Shown piece after piece: positions 12,201 through 22,145 of a stretch of 30,000 nt of DNA. The notes under the pieces are model-generated. The model had not been told where the DNA came from and did no database searches. It was given only the letters and a program-made list of their open reading frames with translations. Every line of letters begins with the position of its first letter. Positions within the stretch are counted from its first letter, which is position 1. The DNA comes from Mesostigma viride. Taxonomy: Eukaryota; Streptophyta; Mesostigmatophyceae; Mesostigmatales; Mesostigmataceae. The DNA is taken from positions 67,501 to 97,500 of the forward strand of contig RPFO01000650.1 in NCBI GenBank assembly GCA_009746045.1, written 5' to 3'. The translations under genes were made by a program, and so were the position numbers.

Positions 12201-15200
12201 CTTCATCCCCGCTATGGCCCTCGCTTATGTTCAGTGTCCCCAGCCCTCACCCTCACTCCCACCCTAAAGCACAGCCCTAGCTCTGCTGCCCTCACTCAGC
12301 CTCTCTCACCCGCAGCCTTCCTCTGCACCTCTCGCCCGCGCCCTCGCTCAGGCCCCCTGTGCATTTGTTTGCCCAGTGGGGCCCGCCCTCGCCCTACCTA
12401 GCCTTCACCATCGCCATAGCCCTGGCTCTTGCTCTGGCCTACCCTCCCCCCAACCTCGCACCATCACTCAGGTGCCCTTGCCCTGCGCCCCTTTGCAATC
12501 GCCCGGTGGAAAACCCACCCACACCTCACTTCGCCTTAATCGTTAGTAGTCAACTCGGTGCCATCACCCCCGCCCTCACTGGCCCTCACCTGGGCTCACT
12601 TGCCCTCGCCCTCGCTCAGGTCCCATCTGCACACTCGCGCACTGGGGCCCATCCTCACCCTACCTAGCCCTGGCCCTTCTACCCTCGCTTTCATTCTGCT
12701 GCTCCCTCTCCACTACCTACACCTGCGCGCTTCCCCTCGCCCTCGCTTTCCATCGCTTTCACTCGCCCTCGCCCTCGCCAGGTGAGGGCCACCCTCACTC
12801 TCCTTGGTCTTCATCCCCGCTATGGCCCTCGCTTATGTTCAGTGTCCCCAGCCCTCACCCTCACTCCCACCCTAAAGCACAGCCCTAGCTCTGCTGCCCT
12901 CACTCAGCCTCTCTCACCCGCAGCCTTCCTCTGCACCTCTCGCCCGCGCCCTCGCTCAGGCCCCCTGTGCATTTGTTTGCCCAGTGGGGCCCGCCCTCGC
13001 CCTACCTAGCCTTCACCATCGCCATAGCCCTGGCTCTTGCTCTGGCCTACCCTCCCCCCAACCTCGCACCATCACTCAGGTGCCCTTGCCCTGGGCCCCT
13101 TTGCAATCGCCCGGTGGAAAACCCACCCACACCTCACTTCGCCTTCAATCGTTAGTAGTCAACTCGGTGCCATCACCCCCGCCCTCACTGGCCCTCACCT
13201 GGGCTCACTTGCCCTCGCCCTCGCTCAGGTCCCATCTGCACACTCGCGCACTGGGGCCCATCCTCACCCTACCTAGCCCTGGCCCTTCTACCCTCGCTTT
13301 CATTCTGCTGCTCCCTCTCCACTACCTACACCTGCGCGCTTCCCCTCGCCCTCGCTTTCCATCGCTTTCACTCGCCCTCGCCCTCGCCCTCCCCCCTCGC
13401 CCTCGGGTGGGGCCACCCTCACCCTCCATTGGTCTTCATCCCCGCTATGGCCCTCGCTTATGCTCAGCGTCCCCAGCCCTAAAGCACAGCCCTAGCTCTG
13501 CTGCCCTCACTCAGGCTCACTCATCCGCAGCCTTCCTCTGCACCTCTTGCCCGCGCCCTCGCTCAGGCCCCCTGTCCATTTGTTTGCCCAGTGGGGCCCG
13601 CCCTCGCCCTACCTAGCCTTCACCATCGCCATAGCCCTGGCTCTTGCTCTGGCCTGCACCCTCCCCCCCAACCTCGCACCATCACTCAGGTGCCCTTGCC
13701 CTGCGCCCCTTTGCAATCGCCCGGTGGAAAACCCACCCACACCTCACTTCGCCTTCAATCGTTAGTAGTCAACTCGGTGCCATCACCCCCGCCCTCACTG
13801 GCCCTCACCTGGGCTCACTTGCCCTCGCCCTCGCTCAGGTCCCATCTGCACACTCGCGCACTGGGGCCCATCCTCACCCTACCTAGCCCTGGCCCTTCTA
13901 CCCTCGCTTTCATTCTGCTGCTCCCTCTCCACTACCTACACCTGCGCGCTTCCCCTCGCCCTCGCTTTCCATCGCTTTCACTCGCCCTCGCCCTCGCCCT
14001 CGCCCTCACCCTCGCCCTCGCCCGGTGGGGCCACCCTCACTCTCCTTGGTCTTCATCCCCGCTATGGCCCTCGCTTATGTTCAGTGTCCCCAGCCCTCAC
14101 CCTCACTCCCACCCTAAAGCACAGCCCTAGCTCTGCTGCCCTCACTCAGCCTCTCTCACCCGCAGCCTTCCTCTGCACCTCTCGCCCGCGCCCTCGCTCA
14201 GGCCCCCTGTGCATTTGTTTGCCCAGTGGGGCCCGCCCTCGCCCTACACTAGCCTTCACCATCGCTATAGACCTGGCCCTAAGTTGCTCTGGCCTTTACC
14301 CTCCCCCCCAACCTCGCACCATCACTCAGGTGCCCTTGCCCTGGCCCCTTTGCAATCGCCCGGTGGAAAACCCACCCACACCTCACTTCGCCTTCAATCG
14401 TTAGTAGTCAACTCGGTGCCATCACCCCCGCCCTCACTGGCCCTCACCTGGGCTCACTTGCCCTCGCCCTCGCTCAGGTCCCATCTGCACACTCGCGCAC
14501 TGGGGCCCATCCTCACCCTACCTAGCCCTGGCCCTTTTACCCTCGCTTTCATTCTGCTGCTCCCTCTCCACTACCTACACCTGCGCGCTTCCCCTCGCCC
14601 TCGCTTTCCATCGCTTTCGCTCGCCCTCGCCCTCGCCAGGTGGGGCCACCCTCACTCTCCTTGGTCTTCATCCCCGCTATGGCCCTCGCTTATGTTCAGC
14701 GTCCCCAGCCCTCACCCTCACTCCCACCCTAAAGCACAGCCCTAGCTCTGCTGCCCTCACTCAGCCTCTCTCACCCGCAGCCTTCCTCTGCACCTCTCGC
14801 CCGCGCCCTCGCTCAGGCCCCCTGTGCATTTGTTTGTTTGCCCAGTGGGGCCCGCCCTCGCCCTACACTAGCCTTCACCATCGCTATAGACCTGGCCCTA
14901 AGTTGCTCTGGCCTTTACCCTCACCCCCAACCTCGCACCATCACTCAGGTGCCCTTGCCCTGGGCCCCTTTGCAATCGCCCGGTGGAAAACCCACCCACA
15001 CCTCACTTAGCCTTCAATCGTTAGTAGTCAACTCGGTGCCATCACCCCCGCCCTCACTGGCCCTCACCTGGGCGCACTTGCCCTCGCCCTCGCTCAGGTC
15101 CCATCTGCACTCTCGCGCACTGGGGCCCATCCTCACCCTACCTAGCCCTGCCCTTTACCCTCGCTTTCATTCTGCTGCTCCCTCTCCACTACCTACACCT

Positions 15201-16495
15201 GCGCGCTTCCCCTCGCCCTCGCTTTTCATCGCTTTCACTCGCCCTCGCCCTCGCCCTTGCCCTCGCCCTCACCCTCGCCCTCGCCCGGTGGGGCCACCCT
15301 CACCCTCCATTGTCTTCATCCCCGCTATGGCCCTCGCTTATGCTCAGCGTCCCCAGCCCTCACCCTCACTCTCACCCTAAAGCACAGCCCTAGCTCTGCT
15401 GCCCTCACTCAGGCTCACTCATCCGCAGCCTTCCTCTGCACCTCTTGCCCGCGCCCTCGCTCAGGCCCCCTGTCCATTTGTTTGCCCAGTGGGGCCCGCC
15501 CTCGCCCTACCTAGCCTTCACCATCGCCATAGCCCTGGCTCGTGCTCTGGCCTGCACCCTCCCCCCCAACCTCACACCATCACTCAGGTGCCCTTGCCCT
15601 GCGCCCCTTTGCAATCGCCCGGTGGAAAACCCACCCACACCTCACTTCGCCTTTAATCGTTAGTAGTCAACTCGGTGCCATCACCCCCGCCCTCACTGGC
15701 CCTCACCTGGGCTCACTTGCCCTCGCCCTCGCTCAGGTCCCATCTGCACACTCGCGCACTGGGGCCCATCCTCACCCTACCTAGCCCTGGCCCTTTTACC
15801 CTCGCTTTCATTCTGCTGCTCCCTCTCCACTACCTACACCTGCGCGCTTCCCCTCGCCCTCGCTTTCCATCGCTTTCACTCGCCCTCGCCCTCGCCAGGT
15901 GAGGGCCACCCTCACTCTCCTTGGTCTTCATCCCCGCTATGGCCCTCGCTTATGTTCAGTGTCCCCAGCCCTCACCCTCACTCCCACCCTAAAGCACAGC
16001 CCTAGCTCTGCTGCCCTCACTCAGCCTCTCTCACCCGCAGCCTTCCTCTGCACCTCTTGCCCGCGCCCTCGCTCAGGCCCCCTGTGCATTTGTTTTTGTT
16101 TGCCCAGTGGGGCCCGCCCTCGCCCTACACTAGCCTTCACCATCGCTATAGACCTGGCCCTAAGTTGCTCTGGCCTTTACCTTCACCCCCAACCTCGCAC
16201 CATCACTCAGGTGCCCTTGCCCTGGGCCCCTTTGCAATCGCCCGGTGGAAAACCCACCCACACCTCACTTCGCCTTCAATCGTTAGTAGTCAACCCGGTG
16301 CCATCACCCCCGCCCTCACTGGCCCTCACCTGGGCTCACTTGCCCTCGCCCTCGCTCAGGTCCCATCTGCACACTCGCGCACTGGGGCCCATCCTCACCC
16401 TACCACTATGTACGCTCGGAACAGTGACCCATAAACATAATCTGAATATTCATGATGAGTGCAAGTCTAGCTAGGGCACATGTGAACATGAATCT

Positions 16496-16600
16496 GGGCG
16501 CAGCGGTTGCCATATCGCGGGACGAAAAAGTTGTTTCCTAGAGGATTCGAACCTCAGCGCCCTGAAGGGTTATATATCCACACGGTCCTGCAAAGCGTCA
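16496..16600 (-). mobile_element. tRNA-derived SINE-like fragment with a B box (minus strand)
   Basis: The plus strand at 16543-16553 reads GGATTCGAACC. On the minus strand this is GGTTCGAATCC, an exact match to the RNA polymerase III B-box consensus. The bases around it form four of the five pairs of a T-arm stem. A second locus, 25181-25270, shares the same order of landmarks at nearly the same spacing: GGGCGC, B box 47-50 bp later, then GAAGGG and an A/T run 21-25 bp after that. I see no full cloverleaf and no clear A box here, so this is more likely a decayed SINE than a tRNA gene. Confidence 0.45.
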
Positions 16601-16827
16601 CGATGGCCGGGTTTCCAGTGGTGCGGCAAGGTTTGGTTGCTATATACAGAAAGAGGGCCGCTCATGTAGAAATCATTTGCCACGTTACTTTGTGGATTGC
16701 TGCTCAGGCAGTCTTCAGGGTAGCTCGTATGAGCCAAGTTGATGCCGATTCTCAATGCAGCATGACTGCAGCACATACCGGACCTGTGCAGTATAAGTTG
16801 CGGACATCATTGCTGCAGTTTTCATTT

Positions 16828-17014
16828 TTTACTTGATAAGTAAGTAAGTAAGTACTTGCGTGTCATGCGCAAAGGCATGCCACGGAGTACTATGCTAATC
16901 TCATTAGAAAAATAATTACACAAAAGTTTAAACAAATATCGTCTGCATCATCCCCCAACCGTTAAGCACTAGATGGGGATGTAATCCTCATCCGAGCTGT
17001 CCTCTTTACTTGAT
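16828..17014 (-). mobile_element. (CTTA)n-tailed retroposon copy with 10-bp target-site duplication
   Basis: The 10-bp direct repeat TTTACTTGAT lies at 16828-16837 and 17005-17014. Between them is a 167-bp insert whose plus-strand left end is a TAAG/AAGT microsatellite, that is, a (CTTA)n tail on the minus strand. The body contains the family core CTTGCGTGTCATGCGCA, then TGCCACGGAGTACTATGC and CTAATCTCATTAGAAAAA. On the minus strand the insert begins GAGGACAGCT. Tail plus direct repeats fit target-primed retroposition. It has no coding capacity, so it must use enzymes from another element. Confidence 0.8.
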
Positions 17015-17525
17015 GGTAGCAAAGCTGACAGTGCAAACCTTCTGGAAGTCAGACGTTGGCATGGTTGTGCAGCATTGAAGAAACTCGATTTCTTCCCCAG
17101 TTTCTTGGCCCTTTTTAATTAAAATGAGGTATAGCAATTTGGCGAGCCGGCCATGCAGGGGTCAGGCAGAGTTGGTATGCTTTCACTGCCAAGGGCAACA
17201 ACTTGCAGGATCGATGCACAAGTGGCTCATGCATTGTTTACTTATATATATTGCATGAATGAGTATCTCTTTGCATGGTATGTAATTTAAGTGTCTTCAA
17301 CATGCATGTGTACGATGTTTTATTGTGAGTCCAGGGGTATTAGACTCCATGCGTGTATTATTGCTTTGTTGACAGACAGTAAAATCATGTACCGCTTGTA
17401 TGCTGGGCAGTGAGCCAGCTTTGTATTCTATCCAAGGTTATTATTAGTGTCACAAACATGTCAGTGAGTGAGAAATGGTTCAAACAACCCTGAAAGCCAT
17501 GAAATCTAGTGGTCACGTACGATTG
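17015..17525. other. AT-richer stretch without recognised features
   Basis: I find no convincing reading frame, RNA gene or repeat. The base composition is balanced, unlike the satellite. Several TGTAA motifs occur (for example in GGTATGTAATTTAAG near 17280); this is the usual polyadenylation signal of volvocine algae, but no gene upstream supports that use here. It may be ordinary intergenic DNA or a decayed element. Confidence 0.4.
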
Positions 17526-17595
17526 CGTATTATCCCGTATTATCCCGTATTATACCGTATTATACCGTATTATACCGTATTATACCGTATTATAC
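17526..17595. repeat. 10-bp tandem repeat, seven units (CGTATTATAC / CGTATTATCC)
   Basis: Seven consecutive 10-bp units. The first two read CGTATTATCC and the last five CGTATTATAC. The tract is followed by TTAATATACGG, which partly mirrors the unit. The unit length is close to one helical turn. No function can be assigned. Confidence 0.9.
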
Positions 17596-17882
17596 TTAAT
17601 ATACGGACCCTGTGCGTATAACCGCGTATTACGTGTAATGGAACTCTGCAACCAATACGCGTGAAGCGCCAAGCGGGCAAAGCGAGCGGCCGCTTCAGCG
17701 GCCTCCTTTCCGGAACGCCGCAAAGGAGCAAGTCACGATTTCTCTCCGGAGCGCAGCGATGGATGGAGCACGTTACTCAGAACTACTGTACGGATGCATG
17801 GCCTGGAACATACGGTATAGGGGCACCGGCCGCGGGCAGAGTAGCAGCGGGTAAGTGGGGGGCCTTGGTAGCCTCACTCACG
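17596..17882. other. GC-rich stretch upstream of the plus-strand LINE copy, no recognised gene
   Basis: GC content rises sharply compared with the sequence to the left. A 74-codon frame (17661-17885) has no recognisable motif, and I do not call it. The stretch differs from the leader of the intact minus-strand LINE beyond the shared TGACGAAAATGG. It is therefore either flanking DNA or a replaced 5' region of that element. Confidence 0.35.
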
Positions 17883-18063
17883 TGACGAAAATGGCTGACG
17901 GCGGTATGGCTGACAGCGGACCTCAGATATCTTTTGCATCTGAGCCCCAAAGTTGGTCAGATCACTTGCATTCGATGCGCCTTTTTAAGACGCACTCGCC
18001 AGTGTAATCGGTTACTGCTGAAACGCAGTATCGACAAATTAAGTTACGCACGTGACAAGCAGC

Positions 18064-19549
18064 TATGACGACTCCAAAAGCAAAGCGAGGTTTGGAAAAG
18101 GAGCTTTCCGGCTCCCAGCCCAACCCACTCGCCATCGTCCTTGCCCAGCCGTCTGGGCCCGCCAACCCATCGCCAGCAAACCCATCGCCCACAGCCTCGC
18201 CCGAGCAGCCTCAAGAAACCCTGCCATGAACACAAATTGCGAAAGTACCTACCAGATTACGACCGCTTTTCTTTCAGCAACTGGCTGCAACTGACCATTG
18301 AGGAAGAATGCGCCGAAATAGTACATTTCTTAGCACAAGAACGCAAGCTCCTTGCTTGGGGCCTGCTTTTCTTTCAGCAACTGGCTAGCTGCAACTGACC
18401 AAGGAAGAACGCGCCGAAATAGTGCATTTCTTAGCACAAGAACGCAAGCTCCTTGGGGCCTTAGGGCCCATCCCCGCCAACGACCTGGAGGCGTTCTTCG
18501 CCAGCTAGGCCAGAGCTCAGCCACCGCCTCGCTATCCTGTGCAGCTTCTTCCAGCTAACTATGGACAACATCGTCGCTAAGCTCCGCACCCCATGCAGCC
18601 TGGCCTGCGCAGCCGACAGCCACATCGGCTCCTTCCCTCTGCAAGGATGACATCCGAGCAGTGCTGGAGGAGCACGTGACCTGGCCGTTGGCCGAGAAGC
18701 TGACCTCGCTGAACACGACGCTCAACACGGTGGAGGCCCGGGTCTCCAATGTGGAAACCAAGGTCGTCCACAAGCTCCAGCTCACGGCGCTGCACACCGC
18801 GGCGCAGGCATCTGAGACGCACACTGCACTTGTCTCTCGCCAAAACCAGGTGGAGGGCAAGTGCGGCGTGCTCATGAAGAAGCTTGAAGCCATCACTGCC
18901 CACACCGAGGCCCTGGCCTCACAGGTCCTAACCTGATAGCGGAGCAGACGGCCACCATCGCATCCCAGCCACCCCGGCAGGATGCTGGCGACCACCCGCC
19001 CCTCTCCTTAATGCGGACCTGCTGCGGACAGCGACCGCCTCAACTACCGACGCCATGCATCGCAACGAAACTCCAGGAGCTGGAATCTGACCTTCGCCAG
19101 GTACAACAACGGGAGGCCACCGACCGCGCCCGCCGCGACCGGTCAGGGGTGCTGCGTCGATTCCCCCAGTCTGAAGCCAGGTGAGACGTCAACCACCCTT
19201 GCCGACGAGCTTAACATGGGACCAGCTCCTTACCCCCATGGGCCTGGTAGGTGAGGTAGAACTGCGTGGGTGCCACCGCCTTCCCCACTCACGGGACAAG
19301 ACGGCTCCCCCACCAGTCCTGCTCACCTCCCACTCCTGTGAGGACAAGCAGCGGTTCCTTTCTCGTCGCAAGAGGTTGCACGACCTCACCTGGACGCTGG
19401 ACGACGACCCCCGCCCAGCAGCAGCAGCGACGCAACCTGTGGCCGGAACACCTCCACCACAAGCAGGACCCCCAGAAGCCCAAGGTGTACTGGAGGGGCG
19501 GGGACCTGATGATCAACCACAAGATGTGGACGCCCCCTGCGGGCTAGAA
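18064..19549 (+). pseudogene. Broken LINE ORF1 (RNA-binding protein-like)
   Basis: The start codon and first residues (MTTPKAKRGLEKEL) match the intact ORF1 on the minus strand at 23326-24696. The frame then hits a stop near 18228 after a shift. Homology reappears in other frames: the coiled-coil segment at 18661-18936 (begins MLEEHVTWPLAEK, ends ALASQVLT then stop), the RRM-like part at 19181-19410 (GLVGEVELRGCHRLP), and the C-terminal part, again shifted, ending NHKMWTPPAG at about 19547. Part of the N-terminal half (about residues 95-145 of the intact protein) does not align. A roughly 90-bp stretch is duplicated in tandem (18266-18455). It cannot make a full protein. Confidence 0.85.
18266..18455. 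repeat. Tandem duplication of about 90-100 bp inside the broken ORF1
   Basis: Two near-copies start at 18266 and about 18366. Both contain TTTTCTTTCAGCAACTGGCT, CAACTGACCA, GAAGAA-GCGCCGAAATAGT and TTCTTAGCACAAGAACGCAA. They correspond to residues of about 66-93 in the intact protein, which has only one copy. The second copy has small indels relative to the first. The duplication is a post-insertion lesion of this copy or a subfamily difference. Confidence 0.85.
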
Positions 19550-19759
19550 TAGCTTGTAAATAGCCCTAGCTTGTATCCATTGGTAGTCACTGCCGCCATG
19601 GCAGCCATGCCAAGAATGTTTGCCTAGCTGTGCCATACCTAGCCACGTGCACCGCCTACACACGGTACACAACCAGCCATACCCTTAGCTTAGTCCTTGT
19701 ACAGCCATGCTACGTCCTGCATGGCTATGCTCAGATTACTTGCCCACGCCCCTTGTTAA

Positions 19760-19771
19760 GGGGACGGTCCC
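19760..19771 (+). repeat. Left terminal inverted repeat of the TTAA transposon
   Basis: GGGGACGGTCCC directly follows the TTAA target. It is itself nearly palindromic. It is followed by GC-rich short palindromes around GGCGCGAATATTTTGGCGCC, which could be sub-terminal transposase sites. Confidence 0.75.
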
Positions 19772-21640
19772 GGCGCGAATATTTTGGCGCCGAAAAATTC
19801 GCGGTACCCGTCCGTACCGTGAAAAAGTGGTGCACGGGGCGCGCACCCCTACCGGAGCTGGCCATGGCGACGTGCTTTCAGGCAGAATAGAAAAAGATAG
19901 CTCGCGGAATGCAGAGAAACTGAGCGAATCTTAAAGACGATGAGTAAATGATACTACTTCGTAGCGGAGTTCGCGTTTTTTGCAGTGTCGATGATTTTAT
20001 TGATGACCATCGCCACGGGGGTCCAATCTGATGTTTTCGTCGAGAGGAATAAATTAGAATGCACGCTGGCGGCGGTGATTGTCAGGTTTTATGGGCTTTA
20101 CCTAGCGTCAAGGATGCGTTTAAATCGTTATTGGTAAAGCTTTAAAAAATTTGCTGGGTTTCGGCAAGATTTCCGTCATGATCGGTAAGACACTCTCCAG
20201 GCTCGCGGGATGCGCGTCTTATTATTCCATGGAAGGTTGTTCTTTCTTGCGCCGCTGGGCGAAGGACAATGCCGGTGATGGTACGATCGTGTGATCAACG
20301 TGACCCTATGAATGTTTCGCTTCCTTTATGGGTTATCAACGCAAGTTTTCGGCTTCTTTCCGTGCAGTTAGCGCCAGGTATAATGCCATTCCGTGCTGCG
20401 CATCGCCAGATTCCTGGCACCTTTCAGTGGTTTTTATGTACGTTGCATGGCTGGGATGTGTCAAAGCGTGACCGTGGCATATCGTCAAGTTGTCAGGGAT
20501 TTGCTGAGTGGTTTCTTGGAAGGAGATTGCTAACAGCACTCAGTTTTGTGTGAATATTGACGCGGCCTTTCTTAGCAGAGGCTTCATTGTGGTTAGAGGC
20601 TCATAAGCTTGAGTTTGTTTCTTGGCAAACAATTGCGCTGGAAAGAAAGGTGGCAGTGGTTTTTCTAAGGGGCATACTGCATGGGTGGAACTGCACGTAG
20701 GTAGGGGTTATCGTTGTCTTGTTGGCCTTTCTCCCACTAAAATGGGAGAGCCCTAATTCATACGCTAGCAAGGCAAGGTAACCATGGTAAGAAGCCTTGG
20801 CAATCAGCATGTATGATATATCTGCTTTCTCTGTGGACTGTCTATTGTTACCCTTGTTGGGCAATTAGTGGATATGGCTTTCTAGGGTGTGTTTGAGCTT
20901 GGTTTTGGGATGATGCCCACACCATAAACCTGGAATATGCTTTAGAAGTGTTGGCTAGGCATGTAGAGCTACCTGCCTCATTGTTGTGCACACACGCAAC
21001 AGGTTGCCCGTGTCGAGGTAAGGCAAGGGCACATGACGTGCCCAGCCACCTCCTTGTACATTGTGGTCGAATTGGGCATGGTCAGGAGCCTTTTGGATGG
21101 CATAGGAAGTGTTAGTGTGCCTTAATACTCACTAATGCCTTTCTTAGCGTCTGCACAGGTGGCCAACTGCCAAAATTAATAACTGCTACAGCTGAGCTCA
21201 GAATGCCACCAAACTTTGACAGTGCCTTCTATGGTCATGACAGAATTTGACTATTACTTTTTAGGCCTAATTGATGTGTTATGAGTGTGTATGGGGACGC
21301 CCCGCCTAAAAAAGCGTATTTTTGGCCCAAAAATTAATAACTCAAAGGGATGTGCTGATTTTGTTGATCCAATTAGGTAGAAACCATGTCCCATGACATT
21401 TTTATATGGGTATTACTTTTTTCATGCAACTGGTTATCCCACTGTTCTGGGCAAGATGTGCCCCGGACAGCGTTTTTTTCTATTTTTAGCTCATAGCCGG
21501 TGTATGGCTGGGGGTAGTACCCCCAACAAGTGGTGGTATGCATGCCCAAACATCATGTTTATGGTCCCCAAACATCATTCAGTGGTTGTCAGTTGCATTT
21601 CTGTAGTTATTAGGGGGGGTAAGTTTTGATATATTTCTAT

Positions 21641-21652
21641 GGGACCCTCCCC
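21641..21652 (-). repeat. Right terminal inverted repeat of the TTAA transposon
   Basis: GGGACCCTCCCC precedes the right TTAA. Its reverse complement matches the left end at 11 of 12 positions. Similarity fades after this, so the inverted repeat is short (16 bp counting TTAA). Confidence 0.75.
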
Positions 21653-21780
21653 TTAATTATGATATGCTCACATGGGTCTTATTGCACCCACAGATCTTGC
21701 CGGATCGTTTATCGGGTCCGATTGCAGCTGTGGCATGCCTCTGGCATGAAGGAGAAAGGGGGTCTCTGCCCTTTCTTCCT

Positions 21781-21906
21781 GTTGTGCACTATAAGTAAGT
21801 AAGTAAGTAAGTACTTGCGTGTCATGCGCAAAGGCATGCCACGGAGTACTATGCTAATCTCATTAGAAAAATAATTACACAAAAGTTTAAACAAATAGTT
21901 GTGCAC
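21781..21906 (-). mobile_element. (CTTA)n-tailed retroposon copy nested in the LINE, 9-bp target-site duplication
   Basis: The direct repeat GTTGTGCAC at 21781-21789 and 21898-21906 brackets a 108-bp insert. The insert has a TAAG microsatellite at its left and the family core (CTTGCGTGTCATGCGCA ... CTCATTAGAAAAA) in minus orientation. The intact LINE has the uninterrupted site, GTAGTGCACACACAGGG, at the matching position. That confirms the insertion boundaries. This copy is 5'-truncated relative to the one at 16838-17004. Confidence 0.9.
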
Positions 21907-21920
21907 ACAGAGGGATTAAA

Positions 21921-21984
21921 AGCACTTCGGTGCTCCGTGACTCCCCAACGGGAGAACGAGTTTAATTAATTAATTAATTAATTA
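21921..21984 (+). other. LINE 3'-end stem-loops and (TTAA)n tail, plus-strand copy
   Basis: AGCAC-TTCG-GTGCT (21921-21934) forms a perfect 5-bp stem with a UUCG tetraloop. Next to it, CTCCC-CAAC-GGGAG (21941-21954) forms a second stem. Its outer extension (CCGTG with AACGA) has decayed here. The TTAA/AATT microsatellite tail follows. The same layout in the intact copy suggests a signal that the reverse transcriptase recognises. Confidence 0.7.
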
Positions 21985-22145
21985 CGTGGGCGGCCGGGTA
22001 TAAGTGAGCGCTGTGTGGCGTGCACGCCGGGCAAGGCTAATCTTTGGGCCTTGGGGCTTCAGGGGCCGTGGGGGGTGGCGTGCGGGACTGCGGGACTGAG
22101 GGCGCGGCGCGGCGGGCAAACGGGTGGCGTACCCGGCGCGCGCAT
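21985..22145. other. Short GC-rich stretch, nothing recognised
   Basis: GC-rich and containing short repeats such as GCGGGACT twice and GCGCGGCGCGGCGGG. I see no reading frame or element ends here. Confidence 0.4.

Larger units (their letters stand above)
1253..16404. repeat. Tandem satellite array, about 610-bp monomer, 25 copies of the diagnostic box
   Basis: The box TTAGTAGTCAACTCGGTG (near 1655, 2250, 2886 and onward to 16281) occurs 25 times, with spacing mostly 608-640 bp. Copies between about 6200 and 13300 are nearly identical, with spacing mostly 608-626 bp. Copies towards both edges differ more. This is the usual pattern of unequal exchange or gene conversion. Length differences come largely from a variable CCCTCG run near each monomer's middle and from a C-run. 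Variants around the Cs after CTCTGGCC fall into classes (TGCACCCTCC, TACCCTCC, TTTACCCTCA) that partly alternate near the edges. The array ends abruptly near 16404, mid-monomer. All frames through it are repeats of the same low-complexity peptide and are not genes. Confidence 0.95.
19756..21656. mobile_element. Non-autonomous TTAA-flanked DNA transposon (piggyBac-like), 1.9 kb
   Basis: A 1,893-bp block interrupts the 3' untranslated region of the plus-strand LINE copy. It is flanked by TTAA on both sides (19756-19759 and 21653-21656). Its ends are inverted: the left reads TTAAGGGGACGGTCCC, and the right, reverse-complemented, reads TTAAGGGGAGGGTCCC. The uninterrupted minus-strand LINE gives the near-empty site: CCCACGCTCCTTG then CTATGACATGCTCAC, against CCCACGCCCCTTG-TTAA...TTAA-TTATGATATGCTCAC here. 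Duplication of TTAA is the hallmark of the piggyBac superfamily. None of the internal frames (longest 94 codons) resembles a transposase, so movement would need one from elsewhere. Assignment to piggyBac is inferred from the target site and ends only. Confidence 0.75.
17883..21984 (+). mobile_element. ORF1-only LINE-like retrotransposon, decayed plus-strand copy with two nested insertions
   Basis: This is the older relative of the element at 22908-24983. Recognisable homology starts at TGACGAAAATGGCTGACGG and includes the leader with GTTACGCACGTGAC. It then runs through a frame-broken ORF1 (18064-19549), a 3' untranslated region (19550-19755, then 21657-21780 and 21907-21960), two stem-loops and a (TTAA)n tail. 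A TTAA-type DNA transposon (19760-21652) and a 108-bp retroposon (21790-21897) interrupt it. Removing both, each with one copy of its target duplication, leaves about 2.09 kb, against 2.08 kb for the intact copy. Neither copy has reverse-transcriptase or endonuclease sequence. The intact copy carries about 110 bp of extra leader, so this one may be 5'-truncated. ACGTG flanks both ends (17880-17884 and 21984-21988) and may be a short target duplication, but that is weak. Confidence 0.75.

Noticed and set aside
1253-16404. CRISPR-like regularly spaced repeats
   Set aside because: The whole 610-bp unit is repeated, including the parts between short motifs. There are no unique spacers and no cas genes.
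1896-16474. Dozens of 60-270 codon frames repeated through the satellite (for example [12 protein letters not shown] and NSVPSPPPSLALTWAH types)
   Set aside because: They are the same monomer read in different frames. Their starts and stops shift with small indels, and low stop density follows from C/T-rich composition. There is no sign of frame preservation.
16543-16600. Minus-strand tRNA gene
   Set aside because: A perfect B box is present, but there is no complete T-arm, no acceptor pairing and no clear A box. Shared sequence with 25175-25275 and a remnant tail fit a SINE better.
17661-17885. Possible small gene upstream of the plus-strand LINE
   Set aside because: 74 codons, no motif, no homologue elsewhere in the window, and GC-rich DNA gives such frames by chance.
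20269-20864. Possible transposase gene inside the TTAA element (94-codon plus and 87-codon minus frames)
   Set aside because: Short, with no acidic catalytic triad pattern or cysteine-rich tail of piggyBac, and far below the usual transposase length.
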